This document shows, one piece after another, positions 26,480 to 37,600 of a stretch of DNA of 64,000 nucleotides (the first letter of the stretch is position 1; the number at the start of each line of letters is the position of its first letter). This DNA is from Glandiceps talaboti (Eukaryota; Hemichordata; Enteropneusta; Spengelidae). The notes under the pieces are model-generated. The model was given only the letters and a program-made list of their open reading frames with translations, ran no database searches and was not told where the DNA came from. Both the position numbers and the translations under genes were made by a program. The DNA is taken from contig NC_135553.1 of the NCBI RefSeq assembly GCF_964340395.1, positions 18,762,501 through 18,826,500 of the forward strand, written 5' to 3'.

Positions 26480-27520
26480 AAGGACAGGAGATTAGGGTGA
26501 GGTTTTTTTTTTTTGTGTTTCTCATCTCCAATGGAATAGTCAGGCGGGTCGGGCGGGCGAAATAAAAAAAAAGGGGGGGCAAGAAAAAAAAATGTATTTT
26601 TTCAGTTCTATTCTCTGTCCTTTCTGTCCTGTTAGTCTCTATACAACTTCATTTCTCTTCTCTTTATTGAATTCCTTGTTACAAGTCTCTTTCCTTCATT
26701 TTAGCAAGGTTGACAAGTCTAGATCTGTAGAACAACTTTGTAAGAAGATGATCAAATACTTATCATCCTGATGGGTGTATATCTGTAGCCATGAACTATT
26801 GTGTGATTTTATCAGGAGTACTAATACTTTCGTCCTATTAATCAAAGTGGCATTGACATCGCTTATAATTTTTTCAAGTTATTCAATTTAAACTTTAGTA
26901 TGTAACTTTTTGAAACACTTGCGTGATTGTCATCGGAATGTCTTCAAAGGTCATGCATGTCATGGGTCATGAAACGCTATGGAGTCGGTCATTTCCCTGA
27001 TAACTGGTCAAGAAATTAGGAATGCAGTATGACTTTTACCAATTTTAAGCATAATTTTGAAAATGATGGAAATATTCAAAGCTATTATTATATTGCAGCA
27101 AAATGTACCGTGTGACAGTATTAATCTTGAGCCCTGTCCCTCATCAAACCTCAACGGCTTCTGCCATGATGAAAGACACATGCTGCTCTGACGTAACAAA
27201 GGGGGTGGGTGGGTGGATGGGTGAGGGGGGGGGGGTTAGACGGCGGTGTTCTGCCAAGGTTTCCAACAAGTGGGGACACAGGCCCCTTGGTCATTTGACA
27301 GGGAGTGGGGTCAATTATTATTGTCTATGAAATATTCATATAAATTATCTCAGACCACTATAGAGATACTGTGGTCTGAGATATTCTATTACGTATAGAC
27401 CATTACCTAACTACATAAAAAATTCCATTCATAATAACAGTTCCCAGTAAGCTATTTTTTGAAAATTGTGTACTACACATTACACCTTAGAAAAAGAAGG
27501 CAATTAAGATTATGTAATTT
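26480..27520. other. Gene-free stretch with SINE-like A-rich tail
   Basis: A cgggcgggcgaaataaaaaaa phrase at about 26,545-26,570 resembles a ggtcggtcgggag...aaataaaaag stretch near 29,170-29,270 (part of it inverted), suggesting a dispersed short repeat. An inverted pair tctcagaccac / gtggtctgaga lies at about 27,348-27,382. No gene is supported. Confidence 0.4.
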
Positions 27521-27522
27521 TA

Positions 27523-27572
27523 AGTGTGTATGTGTCTATATATATATATATATATATAGACACATACACACT
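27523..27572. repeat. Perfect 50-bp palindrome around a TA run
   Basis: Arms 27,523-27,547 and 27,548-27,572 are perfect reverse complements with no spacer: agtgtgtatgtgtc, then a TA run, then gacacatacacact. It lies only ~55 bp from the larger hammerhead-bearing palindrome. Confidence 0.9.
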
Positions 27573-27625
27573 CGGTGAGTATCAATCTGCTAAGACAGTG
27601 CTCTATACCGCAGTGGCAGAGCGTA

Positions 27626-27762
27626 ATAGTTTTGGTAGTACTGGAACTCTTTCTTGGGTGTAACTCGGAGTTTCACGCATATTGCGATCATCAGACACTC
27701 TGATGATCGCAATATGCGTGAAACTCCGAGTTACACCCAAGAAAGAGTTCCAGTACTACCAA

Positions 27763-27768
<6 letters not shown>
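27626..27768. mobile_element. Head-to-head 70-bp palindrome with a hammerhead ribozyme core in each arm
   Basis: Arms 27,626-27,695 and 27,699-27,768 are perfect reverse complements separated by cac. In the right arm (+ strand) CTGATGA (27,700-27,706) is followed by stem CGCA/TGCG (27,708-27,711 with 27,715-27,718), then GAAA (27,720-27,723) and a short stem ACT/AGT (27,723-27,725 with 27,729-27,731). That is the order of the conserved hammerhead core. The left arm carries the same core on the minus strand. A TA run follows at once. Penelope-like elements are known to carry such hammerheads in terminal repeats, so this is probably an inverted terminal remnant. Confidence 0.7.

Positions 27769-27851
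<83 letters not shown>
27766..27851. repeat. (TA)n microsatellite
   Basis: About 43 TA units directly abutting the palindrome. TA runs are a plausible insertion target for the neighbouring retroelement remnant. Confidence 0.95.
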
Positions 27852-27855
<4 letters not shown>

Positions 27856-27999
27856 CATATATAAATGATATATTGTTTAGAAAGATTGGACAGCCAGGTA
27901 GTCACAATTTTTAATCTGAATATCAATGAATAGCAGTGCTAGAATTTATAATTCCCTTTTTTCAGACAAGGACAATGAACAACTTCAAAATAAGTCACA

Positions 28000-29280
28000 G
28001 TGAACATATGATTGAATAAAAACTTTGAGAAATCCTAAACTTGAAACCACTTGTTTCATTTTTAAAATTGTTAGTACACTGCTGTGTTTATCATTCCCTC
28101 TTCAAATTCATGACATTTTGAAGGAAAAAAATCCCTGACATTAAAAAGTACCAAATGTGAACGAAAAACTTACAAATAATAGTCAAACAAACTTTAAAAT
28201 ACTTTATTTTTTATTAATTAACCGTTACTGGCTGTGTATCATGATTTGGTCCTGCTATATCAAATGACAGCATAGTTACGTACCGTAAACTTGCAATGAT
28301 ACGGAAAGCTGACATTAGGTGTCCTTGAAACTCAGAACTTGAATCTTTAACTATAACTATCAACAAAGTCAAAGTTGGGATGCTCTGTAAATATTACATT
28401 ATTTTTTTTCTGATTTGCACAACAAGTTCGTTCTTCATGTCTGACCGGGCGCACATGCATCGGCCGTCTATAGCATGTATTGTGGCCATGCCAGTGATTA
28501 CGCATTGATTCAGTGCCCAACATTCACATGTGTCACTAGCACTGTCAACATCATGCAACACGATCCCCTAACACAGCTTTTTCGGAATCAAAATACACAT
28601 GTACTCAATACATTTAATTCAACCCATCAACAAATGAAAATCACAACCTGTCCCATAAATTTGGTTCACGAAGGCTTCTGAGCTGTGGCATGGCAGATAG
28701 ATGTTCCGGTAGCAAGTTCAGTGTTTCGCACACGTCAGTGATTAGGTCAGAGGTCACGACAGTGACAGTAGACAAAACGTGTGACGAGAGACGTCCATTT
28801 CGACGTCTCATCTAATCCCTCTAATGTTTTAATTTGTAGATTAAGTTTATGAAAGTTGATCTTATTGTGGCATTTTTTATGTTAACAATAGAACTGCGCG
28901 TTGTCACTGTATCCTATATGACGTCAACAAAACTTTCCCTTACGCAGTCAGTATACTTCTTGTGGGATTCACGTCGAATCAGAGCCTGGCCTGGTCCGGC
29001 CGTGGACTTAGATAATTTTGATGTCTGCCGTAAAATGAATGCGCCAAAGCGACGCAAGGTGGGAAAATTATTGCTTCATTTGTAATTTTAGGGGGCCAAT
29101 GTCGCAAGGTCGTGGCCTCGGCAGAACTGGCCTAATACGCCATGGGGAACCTTACAATTTTGCTGTGCTCAGGGGTCGGTCGGAAATAAAAAAACTTTTT
29201 TTTTTCTGATGTCGGAGCTGCAAATTAGGGTCGGTCGGGAGATGAGAAACAGAAAAATAAAAAGGGCCGCCCTTTATATA
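28000..29280. other. Stretch without a confident gene
   Basis: The only exon-like hint is a CpG-richer patch at about 28,980-29,060 on the plus strand, where an ATG (about 29,036) gives MNAPKRRK followed by a possible donor (cgcaag/gtggga). No partner exon was found. The rest is AT-rich. Confidence 0.35.
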
Positions 29281-29880
29281 CATGACGAAACACTATAAAG
29301 AAGGTATATAGAAACTGTTGCTAGTGGGAGGATGTCATTGAATGAACTTATGCTATCATAATTACGTACCAACAGAAACAGAGTATTTGCAAATTGGTTC
29401 GTGAAGGGTAAAGGTGTATTCAATCAACCAAATAAATGAGCCTGGGACTGTATTCCGTCCGGACCCGTCGCTTTACGTGCATTTACAATCGCAAAATAAT
29501 TACGTACATCAGACTCGGTGATAGTAAAGGTAATTCTTCTTCATCAATTTAAAGGCGTAAGGAGGCAAAGTATAGAAATAGTTTAGACGATCAGGAAGCT
29601 GTCGACTATTGTATTTGATTTGCTTTTGTAGGATATGTAACTGCATGTAGCCATACTGTTAGTGGAGGTGTAAGTGGTAACGATACTGTATATGAACTAG
29701 ACTACCGCCTTGATGTCTTTTTACTTGACTTTCAGTTTTAAGCGAACCTCTCTTTTGAAGCATGGTTTCTCATTTGGATAACTGCCAACCGCCTTTATTG
29801 CAAGATTCTATGCAAAAGCTCATGCAATATGTTACCACATCTGGCAGTAGCTTTGGAGACACATATAGTGATGCAGCAGG
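29280..29880 (-). pseudogene. Non-LTR reverse transcriptase fragment, copy 3 (decayed)
   Basis: The start (catgacgaaacactataaag) matches 2.6 and 18.6 kb. Minus-strand remains of the KA-GPD block lie at about 29,440-29,480, and the pre-RT segment at about 29,740-29,830. It is shorter than the other copies, with internal loss around 29,650-29,720, and runs into the TA/CA tract at 29,926. Confidence 0.65.
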
Positions 29881-29923
29881 GCCGGCATTTCTGACGTCAA
29901 CCGCAACCGGAAAATAACCAGCT

Positions 29924-30157
<234 letters not shown>

Positions 30158-30481
30158 CTCTTCGTTAGCGTCTCAGAATATGGAAATCCATGATGACAGA
30201 GCCAAAAATTATTACAAATTAAGTTAGAGCACAATATGTAACATGGTATTGGAAGACTAAGACCAACATTTGTTCGGATAAAATAAAGATACTATATATG
30301 TGTTGTGTTTGTGGATCATATTAAAGTTTTAATGTGTTCAGGTTGATCATGTATATGTTTTTCTGTTTGACAGGTATAAGCCGGCATACAAAAACCAGCC
30401 CCCCCAAAAAAAAAAAAAAAAATAATAATAATAATAATAAAAATAAAAAAAATAAAAAATATTTTTTTTTTAAAAATGCGT

Positions 30482-30495
30482 GTTACCATGGAAAC
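30482..30495. promoter_or_regulatory. RFX X-box-like motif 1
   Basis: GTTACCATGGAAAC matches the X-box pattern GTNRCC-N2-RGYAAC with one mismatch. Confidence 0.4.
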
Positions 30496-30886
30496 GACCA
30501 TCTTTTGAGCCAAATTATATTTTGTCTTCCTGAAGTTCAGCAATGGAAACCTGGAGAGCCACTTATTATAATCAATGTTTTGCAGGATATCTTTATCCTG
30601 ACATTAATGTAAGGTTTCTATATATCAAATTCTTTCTTGGAGTCTATCTAAAGTATACGAAAAATATGTGATGACAGCCCTGGAGACAGATATAAAGAAA
30701 GTTACAACACGTTTTCTAATATGTTGCAGGAAGACTAAGACCAACGTTTGTTCGGATGACATACAGGTACTATTCATTTGGTTCGTATATCATGTTAACG
30801 ATTTAATGTGTTTATTAGGTTGAGCATTTATATATGCGACAGGTATCAGCCGGCATACAAGAACCATTCTTCAAAAAAATATGCAT

Positions 30887-30900
30887 GTCACCATGGCAAC
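30887..30900. promoter_or_regulatory. RFX X-box-like motif 2
   Basis: GTCACCATGGCAAC is a full match to GTNRCC-N2-RGYAAC and occupies the equivalent place in the second repeat unit. Confidence 0.45.
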
Positions 30901-31271
30901 GGCCATCTTTTGAGCCAAAATCACATTTCATCTTCCTGTATAGTCCAGCAATGGAAACCAGGAGAGTCACGTAATGTTTGCAGGACAGCATTAAGCTGAG
31001 AATAATGTAAGGTTTCCATCTTTGTTAGAGTCTAACAAAAAAGGAAATATATGATGACAGACCTGGAGACTGACTGGTAGAAAGAAAGTTACCACACTTT
31101 TGCTAACATGATGTAGGAGGACTCGGGCGAACATTGATCAATACTAAATACTATGTTTCGGTGTCGGTTTTTGTACTTAAGATTTACTTTGTTTACATCG
31201 AATGTATACATATTTTTGTTGGTAATAAATGTTAATCTGTACACATAAATCATTACTACCCCTCAAAATGT

Positions 31272-31285
31272 GTTACCATGACAAC
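31272..31285. promoter_or_regulatory. RFX X-box-like motif 3
   Basis: GTTACCATGACAAC has one mismatch to the strict X-box pattern and lies in the third repeat unit. A weaker fourth site (GTTACCATGACTAC) is at 31,628-31,641. Confidence 0.35.
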
Positions 31286-31980
31286 TACCGAGGATTTAGC
31301 AAAGTCTAACATCCTTGTTCCTTGGGTGCCGTATGACAAACCAGACAATTGTCTATAGTTTGATTTGCAACAACAAGCAGAAAACATACTTGTTGTCACA
31401 TATAAAACTCTTTGCTTAAGTCTAGGGAATGGTGAAATGCATAATAATAGACTTTAGAATGAAAGAACAGCTAAATGACTTTTGAGGTGTAATTTTAGAG
31501 TGTTGTAAAACTTAAACCAGATATAGGTTATCTTTGTTAGAGGATCATTAAGACACTATTGTCATTAAATTATAAAATACTGTGTATAAACAAGTATATA
31601 TCATTATTAGCACAACAACAAAAGCATGTTACCATGACTACTGCCAATAACATAGCAAAGTCCCATGTTGTTGTTCCTATGAAATGAGACAAATTGCATA
31701 TATATATTTTCCATGACATGATTTCCATGAACGGTAAAGATGTATAACTGTTATATTTCCATTGATCATCACCCATTTTGTTTTTTCATTTTTGAGCTCA
31801 CATATCAATTTGTTTCTTGTCATAACAAATTGACTTAAAACCCAATTCACTCAACAAATAGGCATCTTTTGAATACCGTGTGGTTATTTTAGATATTACT
31901 TTGTCATAGTAAATGCTCGAGTAAACACGTTTTTTAGTTTAATCACTTAATATCATTAATATAATTGATTGTTTGACTGA

Positions 31981-32003
31981 CTGACTGATTGATTGATTGA
32001 TTG

Positions 32004-32047
<44 letters not shown>
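31981..32047. repeat. TGAT then TTG microsatellites
   Basis: Short tgattgattgattg and (ttg)n runs. Confidence 0.9.
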
Positions 32048-32049
32048 GA

Positions 32050-32593
32050 GGTGAGGTTATGTTTACGTGTCTCTATTTCTGTGTTATATGCCATAATCTA
32101 TTGGCCTCACTAATTATGCAACATGAACTGGCCTTTAGAGTCGTGTGCATTGGGATGGGACCCCTTCCATCGTTCATTTTGCCATCAGACTGTGTTTCTG
32201 ACATTTTTGTCGTAGGCAATTTAACATTACTCACCATGCTATAATTCTCTAACCGCCGCGCACCCCCCCCCCCCCCACCAGCTTCTCCCAGCTTTCACGT
32301 TGAGAATTTACGCAATGACGTCATGACAGGTAAGGGGCTTCTTCGGTTGAAAGAAGAAAAGTACGGTTAGTCCATTAAACATATTGCTTTCCTACAAAAT
32401 ATTATTTATCCATTATCGTAATGTGATAATTAAATATGGACCTCATGGGAACTATTAAACCATAGTGTTTTTGTCAATGTACAGAATGTTGCTTTCAGAA
32501 ATGATTAATTGCCATTTTCTTTATGTTGTTAGTGAAATTGCAATTATCTAATTAATGATTGCATTCCAACCAGTTGGCAAATACATAGCAAAT

Positions 32594-32691
<98 letters not shown>

Positions 32692-33033
32692 TACATAAAA
32701 TTTTGGAAAATCACTGACATAGTGATGTTCTTTAACATATGTTGTGTAAATTCCATTGTAATAGAAGTATACTTAAGATGAGAATTAAACATCCAGAATC
32801 AGACGAGCTCTCGGGTAGGTGATTCTGGCAAGCCGAAATCTCTTCTCAGTCGTGACTAATTCCCGACTTGGACCTGAACGATCCCGTACGAGAGAATGAG
32901 AGTGTGAGTGCTGGAGTGCAACGTTAGATCCATCCATACTTATACCGATCAACTCTATTAAGACACGCACCAATTGCAATTCCTCTTGTTGATAATGATT
33001 TGCAATTACTCTCTTGTTGATGCTTGTCAGTAT

Positions 33034-33096
<63 letters not shown>

Positions 33097-33755
33097 TTGT
33101 TTATTTGTTTGTTTGTTTGTTTGTTATTTTATGGCGGTAATTTTGATATCGTTCATAGGAATTCGTGGTTACGATCGCTTGACGACCGTGAGTTCGCTCG
33201 CCATCACTGGACATTCTGTAGTGTTTTTTTGACAATTTCCCTGTGACACGAAACGTACAGTTCAAACCCTTGTTACAACGTACACAAAGGATGATATTTT
33301 GTACGTTTGATAATAAATTTGGCATTCGAAATGCTGCATGGTTATAGATGGATTTCTAGTTGAATGTCTGTTAGGCCCGGCTGTTAGGTTTGTTTACATG
33401 GGGGAATTGCAGTAATCACGTGATACAACAAGCAAAAATACTGCTGTTAGTGAAAAATACGCCTCCATATCTGCAGGGCTCTCGACCAATCAGAATGCGA
33501 GTTTGGTGATACGTGACGTATAATATGTCATATGGTTTACGTTCTTCTTGACTTTTGTATCGCTCTTAATGACTTACAATCAAAATACAGACAACGTCGA
33601 GGTCGACGTACCCTTTAATCATTCTAATTATTCTTGCAACATAGAACATATTACTTATAATTTATTCATCACATTTTGTGAAATTCATACGGCGCTTAAA
33701 ATTACCATGGCCCACAAATGGCACCACAAACTATATAGCTGTGAATAAAACGTTT
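32050..33755. other. Gene-free stretch with GA and TTTA tracts
   Basis: It contains a (GA)n tract at about 32,594-32,688 and a (TTTA)n tract at about 33,031-33,099 grading into TTTG units. No splice-consistent coding exon was found; the reading frames across it are tract-derived or short. Confidence 0.55.
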
Positions 33756-33965
33756 ACCTTAATTCTTTATAGGAAACTTATTTTCCAAGAATAAACTTTT
33801 AATTCTTTAAAAGAAACTTTATTTTTCAAGAATAAACTTTAAAGGAAACCTTATTTTTCGAGAGTTAACTTTTTATTCTTTTTACAAAACTTTTATTTTC
33901 CAAGAATAAACTTTTAATACTTTAAAGGAAAGTTTATTTGAAAACTTTTATTGTTAAAAGTTTAA
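33755..33965. repeat. ~48-bp AT-rich minisatellite
   Basis: About four to five diverged copies of a unit containing ccaagaataaacttttaattcttta and gaaactttatttt. It lies about 400 bp downstream of the UGT stop codon. Read on the minus strand the unit does contain AATAAA-type hexamers, so it could supply alternative poly(A) signals. Confidence 0.7.
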
Positions 33966-34349
33966 TTCAAAGTATTTGTCATGTCAAGCGAGAGTTTGTA
34001 TGCAAAATAGTAATTACACCCTCACAGAAAAAGATTTGTCAGTGAAACTAAATTGCGCCCTCAAAAGGCAGCTTAGACGATGCCGATTTGTTTTGCTTAA
34101 TTGATAAATGCACGTCTGTCGTCACACTGGTATATCCCATACACCATCTATTCATTATCATTATATAGGCGTGAAAGAAAGTAACACCTTCAGATCGATC
34201 TTGGCATTTTATGGCCAACTAATTTTTTGCATCTGCCGTCTCGTGAAATGCATAAACCAAGTTAAACTTCAGACCACTATGCTTTCTAAAGTAAATTAGA
34301 TCATAACAATTCGCAGAAGCACACTCGGCTTGATCAGTGTCCTCAAATT

Positions 34350-34629
34350 CTAATTTTCTTTAATTTTAATTTTTCTGTTTTTTACACCACAAGCTTTACA
34401 AACATATGAAAATAATGTTTTCAACACAAGAACGACCACAATAAACATCATGATGATAAATGCGAAAACATCAATAAGATAATACTGCACAAAGGTTAGA
34501 CGATGTGCTTGTGAGCGAAGATGAGCAGCGCCATCATGTTTAATTACGTGTTCTACCCAAAATGCTGCCTTCTCTGTAGGTCTCATTGGCTGATCTCTCA
34601 AGATATCGGATAATCGCTGGGCGTTCATC
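34350..34629 (-). CDS. UGT exon 4 (C-terminus and membrane anchor)
   Basis: Residues 438-530. Acceptor gctacag/G. It contains AAFWVEHVIKHDGAAHLR, conserved before the anchor; a ~23-residue hydrophobic span; and a basic cytosolic tail ending KIKIKEN. Stop codon at 34,350-34,352. Confidence 0.92.
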
Positions 34630-37600
34630 CTGTAGCTAAAATAAAAAAAAAATAAACGAGGTATTTCATGAATTATACCATACTCAAGCCAAGTTTTTGC
34701 CTTTGAACAGAAAATATGGATTATATACCCTGGTCGTTCTACAACTCCACGTCACTAGTATTGTGGTGCTCGAAATATGAGTCAAAACGTTCCAAATCAC
34801 CTTTACTGTTAGCGACTCATAGTGACAAGACCATCTTAGGTCACTCGTATTTTCCATGGCTGAACGAAGAAAAACGTTTATAAATAATATCTAATTTTAC
34901 CATTGGAATAATATTATTTAGATTAGCGGGTCGGAGTCGTACACTCATAGTTCTTGGTTTTAGCTTTTCTGTCATAATGTCATTCCGACTACTAGCACAA
35001 GTTAAATCCTCACCCGGTATTCATATACATAAATTTAGACACTGTGACATACTTTTGGGGGTATTAACCATTTGGCAGTCTCAATTAATAAACTTCTTCC
35101 TAGATCCTGCATACTCAACCAATTCTATGACGCAAACGTGACGCATGTAGCACTGATGCTGATTTGCTGTTATAAATTTGTGTGCATATTAAAAATGTAT
35201 ACTAACTTTAGATGAAAGTGGACTCTCGGTAGACTGTACCACTGTGACAGTACTCGAAAGAAAATATATTCTATATTACAAGGAGTGGTAGTAAGATATT
35301 GTCAGAAGTAGGGCATATCAATTATAAATACGGCAAACTCTTTGCTAGTGACAACGATAGCGGAATGCTTATTTCAAACTGAGATCAAATGTAGGCAGAT
35401 GTACATCGCACAGGGACAATCAAAATGTTCATGAATGTTGAATATATATGTTCTAGTCAGCCTTACTTATTGTTGTCAATCACTTCTCTTACAGAAGTTA
35501 TCAACTCGTCTTCTGTCAGTGTGGCAACACTGAGTTGAAGTCCCATTCCCTTCGCCTCGACGCGTGCCATGATATCAAACTGGTCACCGAACAACGGTAT
35601 ACCAACCACAGGTACACCATGATACATGGCTTCGTATATCCCATTAAGGCCACCATGGTTTATGAAGAGTTTCGTCTTTGGGTGTCCTATATGTATGATG
35701 CAAAAAAACGAGAACGTCGCAGAGAGCATTGAAAATCGTTAATTATGCAATTGACTCATTAAAAGTATAAATCATGTCGACAAACTTCATATGACGTGTG
35801 TGCATTGATATAGGTTATTATATGTACCAAATTATATGACATTTGAAGCTTGCATTCTTAAATGGAAAATCATTAATTATGCAAATTACGCTTTAAAACT
35901 AAAAACTATGCCAACAGCCTTTATAGGATAAGTATGCTTTGTTATGTTGATGTATATGCCAAATTATATTGAATTTGATGTGTGCATTCTATCTTAGAAT
36001 ATAGTTTAATTACTTAAAATCATTAGTTATGGAAATTACTCATTGAAAGAAAAAGCCATGTCGACAAATTTAATAGGACATGTGCTCATTGCCATGGTTA
36101 ATATATACACAAATCTATATGACATTTGAAGCTTGGATTCGAAAAATGTACTCTAATTACCAAAAATCATTAATTATGCAAATTACTCATTAAAACCAAA
36201 TAATATGCCAACAGGCTTTATAAGAAATGTGTACGTATTATGATTGCTGTATGTACGGAATTTGAAGTGTGTATTCTTAAGATAAAGCTTAGTTACTGCA
36301 AATCATTAATTATGCAAAATGTTTATTAAACTATAAGCTATACATCAACAAACTTTGCACAACATATGTGCTTTGTTATAGTTAACGTATGTACTAAATT
36401 ATATTGAATTTAAAGTGTGCATTCTTAAGATATAGCCTGACTACTAAAAACAATCACTTATGCAAATGACTAATTAATGTTCATTGAATGTTTACCGAAA
36501 GCTAGTCAGTTTTGTCATTACCATATGAAAGATGTGTAGCAAGTTCCATTAGAATCGATGCAGTAGTTATAGACAGACAGACAGACAGACAGACAGACGT
36601 ACTAAGTATAACATAACACCACCCCAACCCACCTTACGGGAGGTAAAAATCTGTATGGCCTTTGGGTGGAGGGCTACGAAAATTCTTAGGTTCATTACGT
36701 TGGGGCCATGAAATGTTATGAGAGCGCGAATGTAATTAAGGTAAGATCAATAAAAGTCAGATAGGAACTAGATCGAGGCAAGAACTAGTTTGAAGAACTG
36801 GATGCCGATCTGGAAAGTGGTGCTCGAGTAATCTCTTAACACAATGAGATAGTGTGTCTTGAGTGCATTGCTGTACTTAAACATGTACGTACGTACCTAC
36901 ACTTGTTATATTTCTGGTAAGAAAAAACTGTGAAGCGAAAATTCTTCTCTTCACCTACCCAATAAGTCATTTTGTGGCAGCCATTTTAATATCTTGGTGT
37001 TTACACCGAGGTGTTCTGGAGGATCTCCTTCATATCTCCATATCACCTTCTGTGGTAGCTTGGCTAACGCCCTAGCAAACATTTCCGCTTGCTGCGGTTC
37101 CATGGCTTTCACATATGTACCCAACGAGAAAACAACAATGCCGTGTCGTCCCGAACTCTGAACAAATTCTTCCAGTTCCTGTGACGAAATGAGAGAGAAT
37201 TAATCTGCTACAGTCAGTCATCAGTTACCGTTCACCGGCTTTATTTGATACAACCACGCAGAAAACATTTAGGAAATTTAACTGCACAGCAAGATTCTTG
37301 CCAGTTTAGTAAATAAATTAACCAAAGTGCCACCATGCAAACGTCATGGCAACAGTGCACCCGCGTGTCTGCGATAGTACATGTAGTTGCAAAATGTAGC
37401 AAGAAACTGCGAACTTGCTGTCTTAGTATAGAATATGCAGTTTAAATTTGTTACTGTTTTCAGAGGGCCTAGGGGGTTGTATCAGATAGCTGGTGAATGG
37501 TAACTTGAAACGTGCTGTATGTGTCACACCCAATTATACGAGTTGAAGAGTAAAAACAAAATAATTGTGGGTAATAATTTGTGTAAAAACGAATATATAA

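Larger units (their letters stand above)
30210..31660. repeat. Diverged tandem repeat (~380-480-bp units) with X-box-like sites
   Basis: At least three to four decayed units share the order: agactaagaccaac(a/g)tttgttcgga, a long spacer, ggtat(a/c)agccggcataca, then an RFX X-box-like motif, then ttttgagccaaa and cagcaatggaaacc. Units start near 30,250, 30,735 and 31,120, and a last weak copy ends near 31,660. A poly-A/AAT tract sits at about 30,403-30,470. No coding gene was seen. Confidence 0.65.

Noticed and set aside
32785-32979. 64-codon minus-strand frame next to the GA tract
   Set aside because: No domain and no splice-consistent neighbours.
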